Assembly: GCF_900184245.1 (NCBI RefSeq)
Contig: NZ_FXXB01000007.1
Span: 310,001 to 374,000 of the forward strand
Direction: 5' to 3'
Origin: Brachybacterium massiliense
GTDB lineage: Bacteria; Actinomycetota; Actinomycetes; Actinomycetales; Dermabacteraceae
DNA: 64,000 bases
Below the pieces are notes generated by a model, which saw only the letters and a list, made by a program, of their open reading frames with translations, searched no databases and was not told the DNA's origin. Both the position numbers and the translations under genes were made by a program. Within the stretch, counting starts at the first letter, position 1; each line of letters begins with the position of its first letter. This document shows, in pieces, positions 51,243-60,265 of this stretch.

Positions 51243-51270
51243 GGGACCGGCCGACGCATCAGCCGGTCCC
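51243..51270. terminator. Hairpin between tRNA-Thr and the DsbA-like gene
   Basis: GGGACCGGC / GCCGGTCCC, 9-bp perfect stem with a 10-base loop, upstream of the tRNA on the minus strand. Confidence 0.5.
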
Positions 51271-51295
51271 GAGCAGTCTAGAGGCACTCAGCGGC

Positions 51296-51320
51296 CTCCG
51301 ACGTCACCAGGACGTCGGAG
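51296..51320 (-). terminator. Terminator of the DsbA-like gene
   Basis: 10-bp perfect stem CTCCGACGTC / GACGTCGGAG, loop ACCAG, just past the stop codon. Confidence 0.7.
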
Positions 51321-51323
51321 TGC

Positions 51324-52151
51324 TCAGCCCTCGCCGCCATCGGAGGGTGCCGCCTCGCCGCCGCCGTCGGACGGAGCCGGGCCGCCGCCCGCGGCGAGCA
51401 CCGCCTCAGGCAGGCCGCCCGGGGTGTTCCAGCCCTCGAAGGTGGTGCCGTCGATCTCGACGTACGGGGTGCCGCCGCCGGTCTCCTCACCGTGCGGATC
51501 GGAGACCTGACGGACCCACGGCTGGTAGGTCTTGGCGTCGATGTCCGCCTTGACCTGCTCGGAGGCGCCGGCCTCCTGGGCGAAGGCCCACAGCTGCTCG
51601 TTGCTCAGACCCTCGGTGCCCTGGGCGGGCTGGTTGGCGAAGACCAGCTTCTGGAAGGCGAGGGCGTTGGCCGGGTCATCCGCGTAGACGGAGACCAGGG
51701 CGTTGGCGGCGCGGGAGGAGAAGTCGCCGGACGTGGACTGGGCGTCCATGAAGCGGCGCGGCACGATGTGCACGGTCGCCTCCTCGTTCTCGACCATCGT
51801 GGCGAGGTCCTCGGCGTTGATCTCCTCGAAGCTGCCGCAGTGGGGGCACATGAAGTCGAGGTGGATCTCCACCACCGGGGCGCCGGAGCCCTCGGGCGCG
51901 CCGAGGGAGAGGTAGGGCTGCTCGGCGCTCATGCCCTCGGGCGTCGCGACGGGCCCGGCCGGCTGCATGGAGCGGTAGATCAGCACGCCTGCCCCGGCGA
52001 CGATCGCAAGTGCGACGACGGTGATCGCGGCGATCACCACGGTGCGCACGGTGCGCTGACGCTTGAGCTCCGCCTGTCGCTGCTTGCGCAGCTGCTCTCG
52101 CTGCGCTTCGCGACGCTCTTGCGCTGACTGGGACGAACCGGACGCGGCCAT
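51324..52151 (-). CDS. DsbA-family membrane-anchored thiol oxidoreductase
   Basis: 275 residues. A basic helical N-terminus (QERREAQREQLRKQRQAELKRQ), one membrane helix (about 36-58), then an extracytoplasmic thioredoxin fold with active site C102-P-H-C105 (FMCPHCGSFE) and cis-Pro loop GGGTPYVEIDG. It probably forms or isomerises disulfides in exported proteins. The C-terminus has a repeated APSDGG tail. Such genes often neighbour PknB-type kinases in actinobacteria, as here. Confidence 0.9.
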   Translation of the reverse strand: MAASGSSQSAQERREAQREQLRKQRQAELKRQRTVRTVVIAAITVVALAIVAGAGVLIYRSMQPAGPVATPEGMSAEQPYLSLGAPEGSGAPVVEIHLDFMCPHCGSFEEINAEDLATMVENEEATVHIVPRRFMDAQSTSGDFSSRAANALVSVYADDPANALAFQKLVFANQPAQGTEGLSNEQLWAFAQEAGASEQVKADIDAKTYQPWVRQVSDPHGEETGGGTPYVEIDGTTFEGWNTPGGLPEAVLAAGGGPAPSDGGGEAAPSDGGEG

Positions 52152-52250
52152 TGATTCTCCTCGCCCCGCTCGGGGACTGCGGTAGGTGATGGATCGTGGA
52201 GAGTTTAACCGTCTGCGTCGGGACGGAGCCTCCGGGAATGGGGCACCTCA

Positions 52251-52269
52251 CGCCCCGGTGACCGGGGCG
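52251..52269 (-). terminator. Terminator after the kinase gene
   Basis: CGCCCCGGT / ACCGGGGCG inverted repeat with a minimal loop, five bases past the kinase stop codon. Confidence 0.5.
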
Positions 52270-52273
52270 GTCC

Positions 52274-54246
52274 TCACTGCCTCCACACGGCGATGTCGTC
52301 CAGGCGCGGGCCGCTGGGGAAGGGGAAGTAGTCCACCATCCCCTCGCGGGCCAGCAGGGTGAACGCCACGGCACCGAGCAGCAGCAGGAGCAGGCCGAGC
52401 ACCACCGCGCCCCAGAGCATGTCCGGGGCGGCGGCGTCCAGCATGCGGTGCGCGCCGTTGCGGGTGGTGCGGCTGCCCAGCCCCACCCAGGTGATCAGAA
52501 CGGTCACCGCCATCGCGGTGCCGAAGGCCGCGGCGTCGGGCGGCGGGGAGCCCTGCAGGAGGGTCCATCCGGCATCGAGCGCGATGCCCATCAGCAGTCC
52601 GAGGACCAGCGGGAACAGCGCCTGCAGCGCGATCTCGAGCAGCCCGAGCAGGAAGCGGAAGGGGCTCGCCATTCCTGCCCGCCACTGCGGCCCGGAGCCG
52701 GTGGCGCCGCGCATCCGCTGGGCGGCCACGGCATGATGCGACCGCTCCCAGGTGCGGGCGAGGGCGCCGAGACCCAGCAGCATCACCAGGGACACGTAGG
52801 GGGCGATCGCGGCGAGCGCCACGATCAGCAGATGACCGATCCACACCAGCAGCGGGCGGCGCGGGGGCGCAGCGGGCCAGGGGCTGGGGCCCCCTGCCGG
52901 GCCGACGGCGCCGGCCGAGTAGCCGGGCGGCATCTGCTGGGGCGGCGCCTGGTGGAACGGGGCGTGCTAGGCTGCTGCTGCCAGGGCATCTGAGGGGGCG
53001 CGGCCTGCTGCAGGGGCGCGTGCTGCGCGGGCTGCTGCTGCGGCGGCGGGGGCACCACGGGCAGCACCCTGGTGGGCTCGCCGGTCACGGGCAGAGCCTC
53101 GGTCGCCGGCTCGGCCGGCGTGGTGATGCGCGGAAGCACCTCGGTGGGCTGCTCCGGGGCATCTCCCAACGCGGGCAGCAGCTCGGTGCGCGGCTCCTGC
53201 GCGGCCGTCGAGTGATCCGTCGGCGCCTGTGCGGGGGCGTGCGGGGCCGTGGCCTCCGGGTTCTGCTCACCGCCGGCTGCGTGGGCCGTCGGCAGCACGG
53301 CGGTGTGCTGCTCTCCTCCGCGTGCGGTGGAGAGCACCTCGGTCTCGCCGGGATCGTCGTAGACGGTGAGGTCGAGCTCGGCGAGGCGCCCCAGCAGCTC
53401 CTCGGCCGAGGGGCGCTGCTCGGGCACGGACCGCAGCGCGGAGCGCAGCCAGGCCGCGAGCTCGGTGGGCAGGCCCTCGACGTCGATCTCCCCGCGCTCG
53501 GCGCGCAGGAACACGAGATCCGCCCGGCCGCTGCCGAAGGGTTCGCGCCCGGTCGCGGCGAAGGCGAGCAGCGCCGCCCAGGCCCACCAGTCCCCCGCCT
53601 CGCCGGTGTGGTCGGTGCGGATCACCTCGGGATCGAGATATGCGGCGGTGCCCATCACCAGCCCGGTCGAGGTCAGGCGGGACTCCTCGGCGGCGATCGC
53701 GATACCGAAGTCGATGATCACCGGGTCCAGGCGATCCCCGCCGGGGTCGAAGCCCACCAGGTCCCCCTCGGCCGCGCCGCGCAGCATCACGTTGCTGGGC
53801 TTCAGGTCGCGGTGGATCACCCCGGCGGCGTGGATGGCCTGCAGGGTCCGGCCCATCACCAGGCCGATCTCGCGCACCGCCTCGGGGTGCAGCCCGCCGT
53901 GGACCCGCACCGCGTCATCGAGCGTCGGCCCGGGGATGAACTCGGTGACCACGAAGGCGTCCGAGGAGTCGAGCTCCGCGTCCAGGATCCGCACGATGTT
54001 CTCGTTGCGCACCAGCTTCTGCGCGGCGACCTCTCGGGCCAGGCGCTCCCGGGCGCGCGGATCGTCCGCGATCTCATGACGCAGCAGCTTGATGGCCACA
54101 TCATTGCCGTCGGCGTCGTGCGCGCGGTACACGATGCCCATCCCGCCCGCGCCGATCCGCCCGAGGATCTCGTAGCCGGACTCCTCGGCGAGCGCCGTCA
54201 GCCGCGGGTCACGGGATTCGCGGCGGGAGGTGCGGGAGGTGGCCAT
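52274..54246 (-). CDS. Ser/Thr protein kinase with membrane domain, frameshifted
   Basis: Kinase domain (about 24-280): GRIGAGGMG, K53 (VAIKLL), HRDLKPSN (D147), DFG, and substrate-binding GTAAYLDPE. A Pro/Thr/Gln-rich linker with repeated TELLPAL/TEVLPR/TEALPV units follows. The frame then breaks at the G4 run 52959-52962; one more base would read on into PPFHQAPPQQMPPGYSAG and a four-helix membrane domain ending at 52274 (MASPFRFLLGLLEIALQALFPLV). So the intact product was about 660 residues. The start at 54246 follows TAGCAT by seven bases. No PASTA repeats. Confidence 0.85.
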
Positions 54247-54253
54247 GGGCGCC

Positions 54254-54259
54254 ATGCTA
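54254..54259 (-). promoter_or_regulatory. -10 box TAGCAT, leaderless start of the kinase gene
   Basis: TAGCAT overlaps an upstream in-frame ATG (54255), so the ATG at 54246, seven bases on, is the likelier start. Confidence 0.5.
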
Positions 54260-54513
54260 CGAGGCGCGCGCCCCTGGACGCCTCCGCTTCACCGCTCCCC
54301 CACAGCCTTCCCACGCCGAGCGCACGCGGAGAGTCCTCGGCGAGCGCACGCGGCGAGTCCGCAGCGAGTCTGCAACGAGTCAGTTGCCGGAGGATGCCGG
54401 ATGCGGACTGCCGCACGGGCCCGTGCCATGAGACGATCACCCTGCGGCGCGGTGGGCGTCGCAGTGCGGAGCGCGGATGCCCCGCATCCATGTCAGAGGG
54501 AAGGGCCAGCGCC

Positions 54514-55191
54514 ATGCGTTCGAACCTGTTCGATGCCTCCAACCAGGAGCGCCAGACCAACGACCGGTGGGCGCTGCAGTCCAGCAAGATGCTGCGCTGC
54601 GCCCTGAACCCGCAGTCCCCGGAGATCATCTCCGCCGCGGGCGCGATGGTCGCCTACCAGGGGCAGATGGAGTTCTCCTATCAAGGCTCCGGCGGCGGCA
54701 TGAAGCTGCTGAAGAAGATGGCCACCGGCGAGGGCGCCAACATGATGCGCACCAAGGGTCACGGCGAGATCTTCTACGCCCGCGAGAACAACGAGATCTT
54801 CCTGATCCAGCTCGAGGGCGAGGCCCTCACCCTGAACTCGAAGAACATGCTCGCCTTCGACAGCTCGATCCAGTGGGACATCAAGTCCCTCGGCGGCGCA
54901 GGCTTCATGGCCGGCGGCCTGTTCAACCTGTTCCTGCAGGGCCAGGGCATGGTCGCAGTGACCTCGGACGGCCCGCCGATGCTGCTGGACTGCTCCCAGC
55001 AGCCCACCTACGTGGATCCGCAGGCGGCGGTGTGCTGGTCGGCGAACCTCCAGCCGCAGATCAAGAACGACTTCAAGATGGGCTCCCTGATCGGGCGCGG
55101 CTCCGGCGAGTCCTTCCAGCTGGGCTTCCACGGCCCGGGCTTCGTGGTGGTCCAGCCCTCCGAGGGCCGTCCGGTGGTCAGCGCCTCCTGA
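54514..55191 (+). CDS. AIM24 family protein
   Basis: 225 residues. Beta-rich repeated fold (MVAYQGQMEFSYQGSGG, GHGEIFYARENNEIFLIQLEGEALTLNSKNMLAFDSSIQWDI, FNLFLQGQGMVAVTSDGPPMLL), the bacterial AIM24/TerD-neighbour family of unknown function. GAGGGAAGGG precedes the ATG at 54514; an in-frame ATG at 54490 is less likely. The gene is divergent from the kinase and precedes the ATP-grasp operon. Confidence 0.88.
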   Translation: MRSNLFDASNQERQTNDRWALQSSKMLRCALNPQSPEIISAAGAMVAYQGQMEFSYQGSGGGMKLLKKMATGEGANMMRTKGHGEIFYARENNEIFLIQLEGEALTLNSKNMLAFDSSIQWDIKSLGGAGFMAGGLFNLFLQGQGMVAVTSDGPPMLLDCSQQPTYVDPQAAVCWSANLQPQIKNDFKMGSLIGRGSGESFQLGFHGPGFVVVQPSEGRPVVSAS

Positions 55192-55213
55192 GCACGCGGC
55201 GGGGGTCGGGCCC

Positions 55214-55219
55214 TACGAT
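55214..55219 (+). promoter_or_regulatory. -10 box TACGAT, leaderless start of ATP-grasp gene
   Basis: TACGAT, GAACCG, then GTG at 55226. Confidence 0.5.
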
Positions 55220-55225
55220 GAACCG

Positions 55226-57535
55226 GTGATCTCCTCACCCCCGCAGGCCTTGGTCGACGAGCTCGACGCTCTCGGCCCCGTGGGCCGACGGCGCGCGGCG
55301 ACGTCGGCGGCGATGATGTTCGCCGGCGACGTCGCCGCCGCCGTGCCCCAGATCGACCCCGTCCCGCTGGTGCTGGACGCCGAGGACTGGTCCGAGCTCG
55401 CCGCCGGGCTGATCCAGCGGATGCGCCTGCTGGATGCGCTGTACGCGGACCTCTACGGGCCCCGCACGGTGCTGGCCACCGATGTCGCCCCGGTCGCGCA
55501 GCTGCTCCAGGATCCCGCCTATCTGCGGCCCGCCGTCGGCATCCCCACGCGCGGCGGCCGGCACCTGTTCTCCCTGTCCACCACGGTGGCCCGCACCGCC
55601 GACGGGTCGTGGACGGTGCTCGAGGACTCGGTGGACGTGCCCGACGGGGCCGGCACCGCGCTCGAGCTGCGCCGGGTCCTCTCCCGCAGCGCGCCCACGC
55701 TCTACCGCTCCACGCCGCTGCGGCGTCTGCATCCCTTCTTCGACACCGTCCGCACCTCCCTCCACCAGCGTCTGCGCTCCGAGGGACGGGCGGGTCGCAC
55801 CGTGGTGCTGACCAGCGACACCGAGGATGCGCTGCAGGGCTTCGACCACAGCTGGATGGCGAACCTGCTGGGCGCCCCGGTGGTGTCCGTGGGCGATCTG
55901 CGCACCGGCTCCGGCACCCTCACCCTGCGCCTGCCCGGGCTGGACTCCGATCCGGGGGACGCGGTGGATGCGGTGCTGCGCCTGGTCCCCTCCGCGCTGC
56001 TGGATCCGCTGGATCTCGGGCCGACGCCGCTGGGCGGCGTGACCGGGCTGGTCGAGGCCGCGCGCTGCGGGGACGCCGAGATCCTCAACCCGCTGGGCGC
56101 GGGCCTGCTGGAGAACCCGGACCTGCTCTCCGCGCTGCCGGATCTGTGCCGCCAGCTGCTGCACGAGGATCTCCAGCTGCGGCCCGCCGCCGCCGGCGCC
56201 GAGCTGGGCACCTGGCCGGGCCTGGACCCGGACGGCGGCGAGGAGCTCGTGGAGCGTCCGGTGCGGATCCAGCTGCTGGTGATGAGCACCGAGGACGGCT
56301 ACGAGGTGCTGCCCGGCGGGATCGCCACCACCGCCGATGACGGCCCCGCCGCCGTCAAGGACGTGTGGGTGGGCGTCCCGGAGACCTCCGCGGTCCCTGC
56401 CGACGAGCCCGAGGAGGAGCAGAGCACCGAGCGGCGCCCGGCCGCCTCCGCGCGCGGCGTGCTCACCGCGTACCCGGCGATGACCCGGTCCGTCGGCTCG
56501 GACCTGTTCTGGTTCGGCCGCTACCTCGAGCGGGTCGACTCGACCGCCCGGCTGCTGCGCACCGTGGTGGACACCGTCAACGATCTCGAGGCCGAGCCCA
56601 GCCCCTCCGCCCGCAGCGCCGAGACGGTGCTGCTCGAGGCGATCACCGAGATCACCACCACCTATCCCGGGTTCCCGCAGATCGACCTGCGCGACCGCGG
56701 CGCGGTGCGGGCGGAGCTGGCGAGCCTGCTGGGAGATGTGGGCAGGCCCGGTTCGCTCGCCCAGTCCTACACGGCCCTCGCCCACACCACCCGCACCCTG
56801 CGGGACCTGATCTCCGATGACGTGTGGCCGGTGATCACCCGGATGCGTCAGGACGTGCGCGCCCTGACGGGCCCGGAGGGCCGGCCGCTCGAGCAGGGCC
56901 TGACCGATGTGGTGGACGGTTGCCTGACCCTCTCCGGCGCCGTGGCCGATTCGATGCCGCGGAACCTGGGCTGGGATCTCACCGAGGCGGGCCGGCGCAT
57001 CGAGCGCACGATGAGCCTGCTGGCGCTGCTGCGGGCGACGCTGGGCCATCGCCGCACCCGCTCGGCGGAGTCGCGGATCGCCGCCGCGCTCGCGCTGATC
57101 ACCGAGTCCGGGGCGTCCTACCGCCGGGCCTACCACGCGACGGTCCAGCCGGAGCTGCTGGTCGAGCTGCTGCTGAACGACGCCACCCTGCCGCGCTCGA
57201 TCGCCTTCCAGCTCGAGCGGCTCGGGGCGGCGCTGGATCGTCTGCCCGAGGTGACCCCCTCTCCCGAGCTGCGCGCCCCGCTGATCGCGCTGCGTGCGCG
57301 GATCGGCGCCTGGGATCCGCAGGAGCTGCTGCGGCCGACGGAGCAGCACGAGGGCAGCACCGGGAGCCCCGGGAGTGCTGGGAGCGCTGCGAGCGCTGGG
57401 AGTGCCGCGCCCACCGCCCTGCTCACCGAGGTCGAGGCCGCGGTCGCGCTGCTGCGCGAGCTCGCGACCGCGCTCGAGAACCGCTTCTTCCACCCGTCCG
57501 AGTCCACGTCGCGCTGGGGGGTCGACGATGTCTGA
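55226..57535 (+). CDS. Circularly permuted ATP-grasp fused to alpha-E domain
   Basis: 769 residues. The first ~400 match the circularly permuted ATP-grasp type 2 family (ALYADLYGPRTVL, GRHLFSLSTTVARTADGSWTVLEDSVDVPDGAG, GLVEAARCGDAEILNPLGAGLLENPDLL), predicted to ligate an amine to a carboxylate. From about 420 an alpha-E helical domain begins (RSVGSDLFWFGRYLERVDSTARLLR). These two are separate genes in many bacteria. The last 50 residues before the end contain a GSTGSPGSAGSAASAGSAA spacer. The adjacent transglutaminase gene overlaps by eight bases; together they form a known but uncharacterised peptide-ligation/cleavage module. Confidence 0.9.
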   Translation: MISSPPQALVDELDALGPVGRRRAATSAAMMFAGDVAAAVPQIDPVPLVLDAEDWSELAAGLIQRMRLLDALYADLYGPRTVLATDVAPVAQLLQDPAYLRPAVGIPTRGGRHLFSLSTTVARTADGSWTVLEDSVDVPDGAGTALELRRVLSRSAPTLYRSTPLRRLHPFFDTVRTSLHQRLRSEGRAGRTVVLTSDTEDALQGFDHSWMANLLGAPVVSVGDLRTGSGTLTLRLPGLDSDPGDAVDAVLRLVPSALLDPLDLGPTPLGGVTGLVEAARCGDAEILNPLGAGLLENPDLLSALPDLCRQLLHEDLQLRPAAAGAELGTWPGLDPDGGEELVERPVRIQLLVMSTEDGYEVLPGGIATTADDGPAAVKDVWVGVPETSAVPADEPEEEQSTERRPAASARGVLTAYPAMTRSVGSDLFWFGRYLERVDSTARLLRTVVDTVNDLEAEPSPSARSAETVLLEAITEITTTYPGFPQIDLRDRGAVRAELASLLGDVGRPGSLAQSYTALAHTTRTLRDLISDDVWPVITRMRQDVRALTGPEGRPLEQGLTDVVDGCLTLSGAVADSMPRNLGWDLTEAGRRIERTMSLLALLRATLGHRRTRSAESRIAAALALITESGASYRRAYHATVQPELLVELLLNDATLPRSIAFQLERLGAALDRLPEVTPSPELRAPLIALRARIGAWDPQELLRPTEQHEGSTGSPGSAGSAASAGSAAPTALLTEVEAAVALLRELATALENRFFHPSESTSRWGVDDV

Positions 57536-58535
57536 GACCAGCCACGATTCCACGCGCCGTCGCCCGCTGCTGCCGCTGCGCGAGAGCGAGGCCGACGCCG
57601 CTGCGCCGGTGCACTACCGGGTCCACCACCTGACCTCGTACCGGTACGCCAAGCCCGTCTCCCGCAACTACGGACGCGCCCACGTCGAGCCGCGGGCCAC
57701 GCCCCACCAGCGGGTCCTCTCCCATGAGGTGAGGGTGGATCCGGCGCCCGCCCGGCTCACCGCCCACACCGACTTCTACGGGAACTCCTCGACGTACCTG
57801 CTGGTGGACGAGCTGCACGAGCAGCTGGATGTGCACTCCCACGCACGGGTGAGCGTCGCCGAGCGCCGCTACCCGATCGAGCCGATGTCCCGCCCCTGGG
57901 AGCAGTGCACCCCCGAGCACTGGGGCTCGCTGCTGCCGGACTCCGGGCTCGACTTCGTCCACCCCTCCCAGCGCATCCCCTCCGGCACCGCGGCGCGAGA
58001 GATCTCGGCCGAGGTGTTCCGTCCCGGCCGCGCGATCGGTGAGTGCCTGGCCGATCTCACGGCCCTGATCCACGGCGACTTCACCTACGATTCGGGCGCC
58101 ACCACGGTCACCTCCACCCTGCAGGAGGTGCTCTCCGCGCGCCACGGGGTGTGCCAGGACTTCTCCCACGTCGGGGTGGCGGCGGTGCGGGCCGCGGGCC
58201 TGGCCGCGCGCTATGTCTCCGGGTACCTGCGCACCGCCCCGTCGGCCGCCGGAGCGCTCGGCACGGCACCGGCGGGCGAGCTGGTCGGCTCGGCCGCCTC
58301 CCATGCCTGGCTCAGCGTGCTCGTGCCGGGCACGGGCTGGGTCGACATCGACCCCACCAACCGCACCTTCGTGGACCAGCGCTTCGTGACCACCGCCTGG
58401 GGCCGGGACTACTCGGACGTCCCCCCGCTGAAGGGCATCGTGGTGGGACCGCCCGGGGCCACCAGCACCCTGTCGGTCTCCGTGGGCGTGGTGCCCGAGC
58501 CGCCCGAGGGCACCAGCCCCGATCCCGCGGCGTGA
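57528..58535 (+). CDS. Transglutaminase-like cysteine peptidase
   Basis: 335 residues. An N-terminal beta domain (PVHYRVHHLTSYRYAKPVSRNYGRAHVEPR) precedes the transglutaminase fold with Cys (ARHGVCQDFSHVGVAAVRAAGLAARYVSGY), His (SAASHAWLSVLVPG) and Asp (WVDIDPTN) of the catalytic triad. Cytoplasmic: no signal. It overlaps the ATP-grasp/alpha-E gene and should hydrolyse or transfer the amide bond made by that enzyme (inference from the conserved neighbourhood). Confidence 0.93.
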   Translation: MSETSHDSTRRRPLLPLRESEADAAAPVHYRVHHLTSYRYAKPVSRNYGRAHVEPRATPHQRVLSHEVRVDPAPARLTAHTDFYGNSSTYLLVDELHEQLDVHSHARVSVAERRYPIEPMSRPWEQCTPEHWGSLLPDSGLDFVHPSQRIPSGTAAREISAEVFRPGRAIGECLADLTALIHGDFTYDSGATTVTSTLQEVLSARHGVCQDFSHVGVAAVRAAGLAARYVSGYLRTAPSAAGALGTAPAGELVGSAASHAWLSVLVPGTGWVDIDPTNRTFVDQRFVTTAWGRDYSDVPPLKGIVVGPPGATSTLSVSVGVVPEPPEGTSPDPAA

Positions 58536-58770
58536 CGCGGCCCCGGGGCGCGTCGCAAGGGCTGCCCGCCCCGCGCGGGAGCGCGCCGCCACATGCTCGC
58601 GGAATCTTCACGATTCCCGACGTCATGCCGCTCACATCAGCCCCGGTGGGAGGTAATTTCGCGTATAGAGTGGTGCGGAAATCCGTGCAGAGCGGAGCAG
58701 GCTGCGATCCCTCGCGCCGCTCCGGACAGCATCCCGACCCGGCGCCGCCGCGCCACGAGACCGAGGTGAG

Positions 58771-60237
58771 ATGTCCTTCTCCCAGCAGCCCTTCCGTCTG
58801 GCCGTGATCGGCTCCGGCCCCGCCGGCGTCTACGCCGCTGACACCCTGCTGCGCTCCGCGCCGGTGAAGAACGGCGAGCTCGAGGTCGCGATCGATCTGT
58901 TCGACCGCCTCCCCGCTCCCTTCGGGCTGATCCGCTACGGAGTCGCCCCCGATCATCCGCGCATCAAGGGCATCATCACCGCACTGCACCGCATCCTGGG
59001 CCGGGGCGACATCCGCTTCCTCGGCGATGTCGAGTTCGGCACCGACCTCACCCTCGCGGACCTGCGCGCGCACTATGACGCGGTCATTTTCGCGACCGGC
59101 GCCCTCAAGGACGCCGACCTCGCCGTGCCCGGCGTCGAGCTCGAGGGCTCCTACGGCGCCGCCGACTTCGTGGCCTGGTACGACGGCAACCCGGACTACC
59201 CGCGCACCTGGGAGCTGGACGCCGAGTCCGTCGCCGTGATCGGCAACGGCAACGTCGCGCTCGACGTGGCGCGCGTGCTCGCGAAGTCCGCCGACGAGCT
59301 GCTGCGCACCGAGATCCCCGAGAACGTCCACCAGGGCCTGCAGGCCGCGAGCACGACGGACGTGCACGTCTTCGGCCGCCGCGGCCCCGCCCAGACGAAG
59401 TTCTCGCCGCTCGAGGCGCGCGAGCTCGCCCACCCCAAGGGCCTGCAGGTCGTGATGGATCCCCGCGACCTCGAGCAGATCACCGAGGCCGAGTGGGAGG
59501 CCATCAAGGCGGACAAGCGCACCGACCAGGTCGTCCAGACCTTCGTGAACTGGCTCGAGGAGCAGCAGCGTCGCGAGGCCGCCGGCGAGGAGCCGACGGA
59601 CCGCGAGGGCAATCCCGTCTCCCGCCGCCTGCACATGCACTTCTGGCACCGTCCCGTCGAGATCCTCGGCGAGGGGGGCAAGGTCACAGGCATGCGCTTC
59701 GAGCGCACCCGCCTGGATGCCGAGGGCACCCTCGAGGGCACCGGCGAGTTCGTGGACTACGAGCTCGGCGCGGTCTACCGGGCCGTCGGCTACCACGGCT
59801 CCGAGCTGCCCGAGGTCCCGTACGACGCGAAGCGCGGCGTGATCCCCAACCAGTCCGGCCGGGTCACCGCCGCCGACGGGTCCGTGATCCCGGGCCTGTA
59901 CGCCAACGGCTGGATCAAGCGCGGCCCGGTGGGCTTGATCGGCGCGACCAAGTCCGACGCGCTCGAGACCATCACCGCCCTGCTCGAGGACCTCGAGGCC
60001 GGTGCCGTCGCCGCCGCTCCCGAGCGGGACGGCGACGCGATCGTGCGCCTGCTCGAGGACCGGGGCGTGGAATACACGACCTGGGACGGCTGGATGGCGC
60101 TGGACGAGCACGAGAAGTCCCTCGGCGCCGCCGCGGTGGACGCCGACGGCGAGCCCCGCGCCCGCATCAAGGTGGTCGAGCGCGAGGAGATGGTGCGCGT
60201 CTCCCGCGACGCGGTGAACCAGCCCTCGCACGCCTGA
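58771..60237 (+). CDS. Ferredoxin-NADP+ reductase, FprA type
   Basis: 488 residues. FAD site VIGSGPAGVYAADTLL, then YGVAPDHPRIKGI, NADP site AVIGNGNVALDVARVL with GRRGPAQTKFSPLEARELA, and C-terminal VGLIGATKSDALETI. Adrenodoxin-reductase-like enzyme that shuttles electrons between NADPH and ferredoxins in the cytoplasm, for example for cytochromes P450. GAGGTGAG precedes the ATG. TATAGAG at 58664-58670 is a possible -10. Monocistronic with a terminator downstream. Confidence 0.94.
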   Translation: MSFSQQPFRLAVIGSGPAGVYAADTLLRSAPVKNGELEVAIDLFDRLPAPFGLIRYGVAPDHPRIKGIITALHRILGRGDIRFLGDVEFGTDLTLADLRAHYDAVIFATGALKDADLAVPGVELEGSYGAADFVAWYDGNPDYPRTWELDAESVAVIGNGNVALDVARVLAKSADELLRTEIPENVHQGLQAASTTDVHVFGRRGPAQTKFSPLEARELAHPKGLQVVMDPRDLEQITEAEWEAIKADKRTDQVVQTFVNWLEEQQRREAAGEEPTDREGNPVSRRLHMHFWHRPVEILGEGGKVTGMRFERTRLDAEGTLEGTGEFVDYELGAVYRAVGYHGSELPEVPYDAKRGVIPNQSGRVTAADGSVIPGLYANGWIKRGPVGLIGATKSDALETITALLEDLEAGAVAAAPERDGDAIVRLLEDRGVEYTTWDGWMALDEHEKSLGAAAVDADGEPRARIKVVEREEMVRVSRDAVNQPSHA

Positions 60238-60245
60238 GCCGAGCC

Positions 60246-60263
60246 CCCGCCCCGCGGGGCGGG
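60246..60263. terminator. Bidirectional terminator, 18-bp palindrome
   Basis: CCCGCCCCGCGGGGCGGG between the convergent reductase and aminotransferase genes. Confidence 0.7.
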
Positions 60264-60265
60264 CC

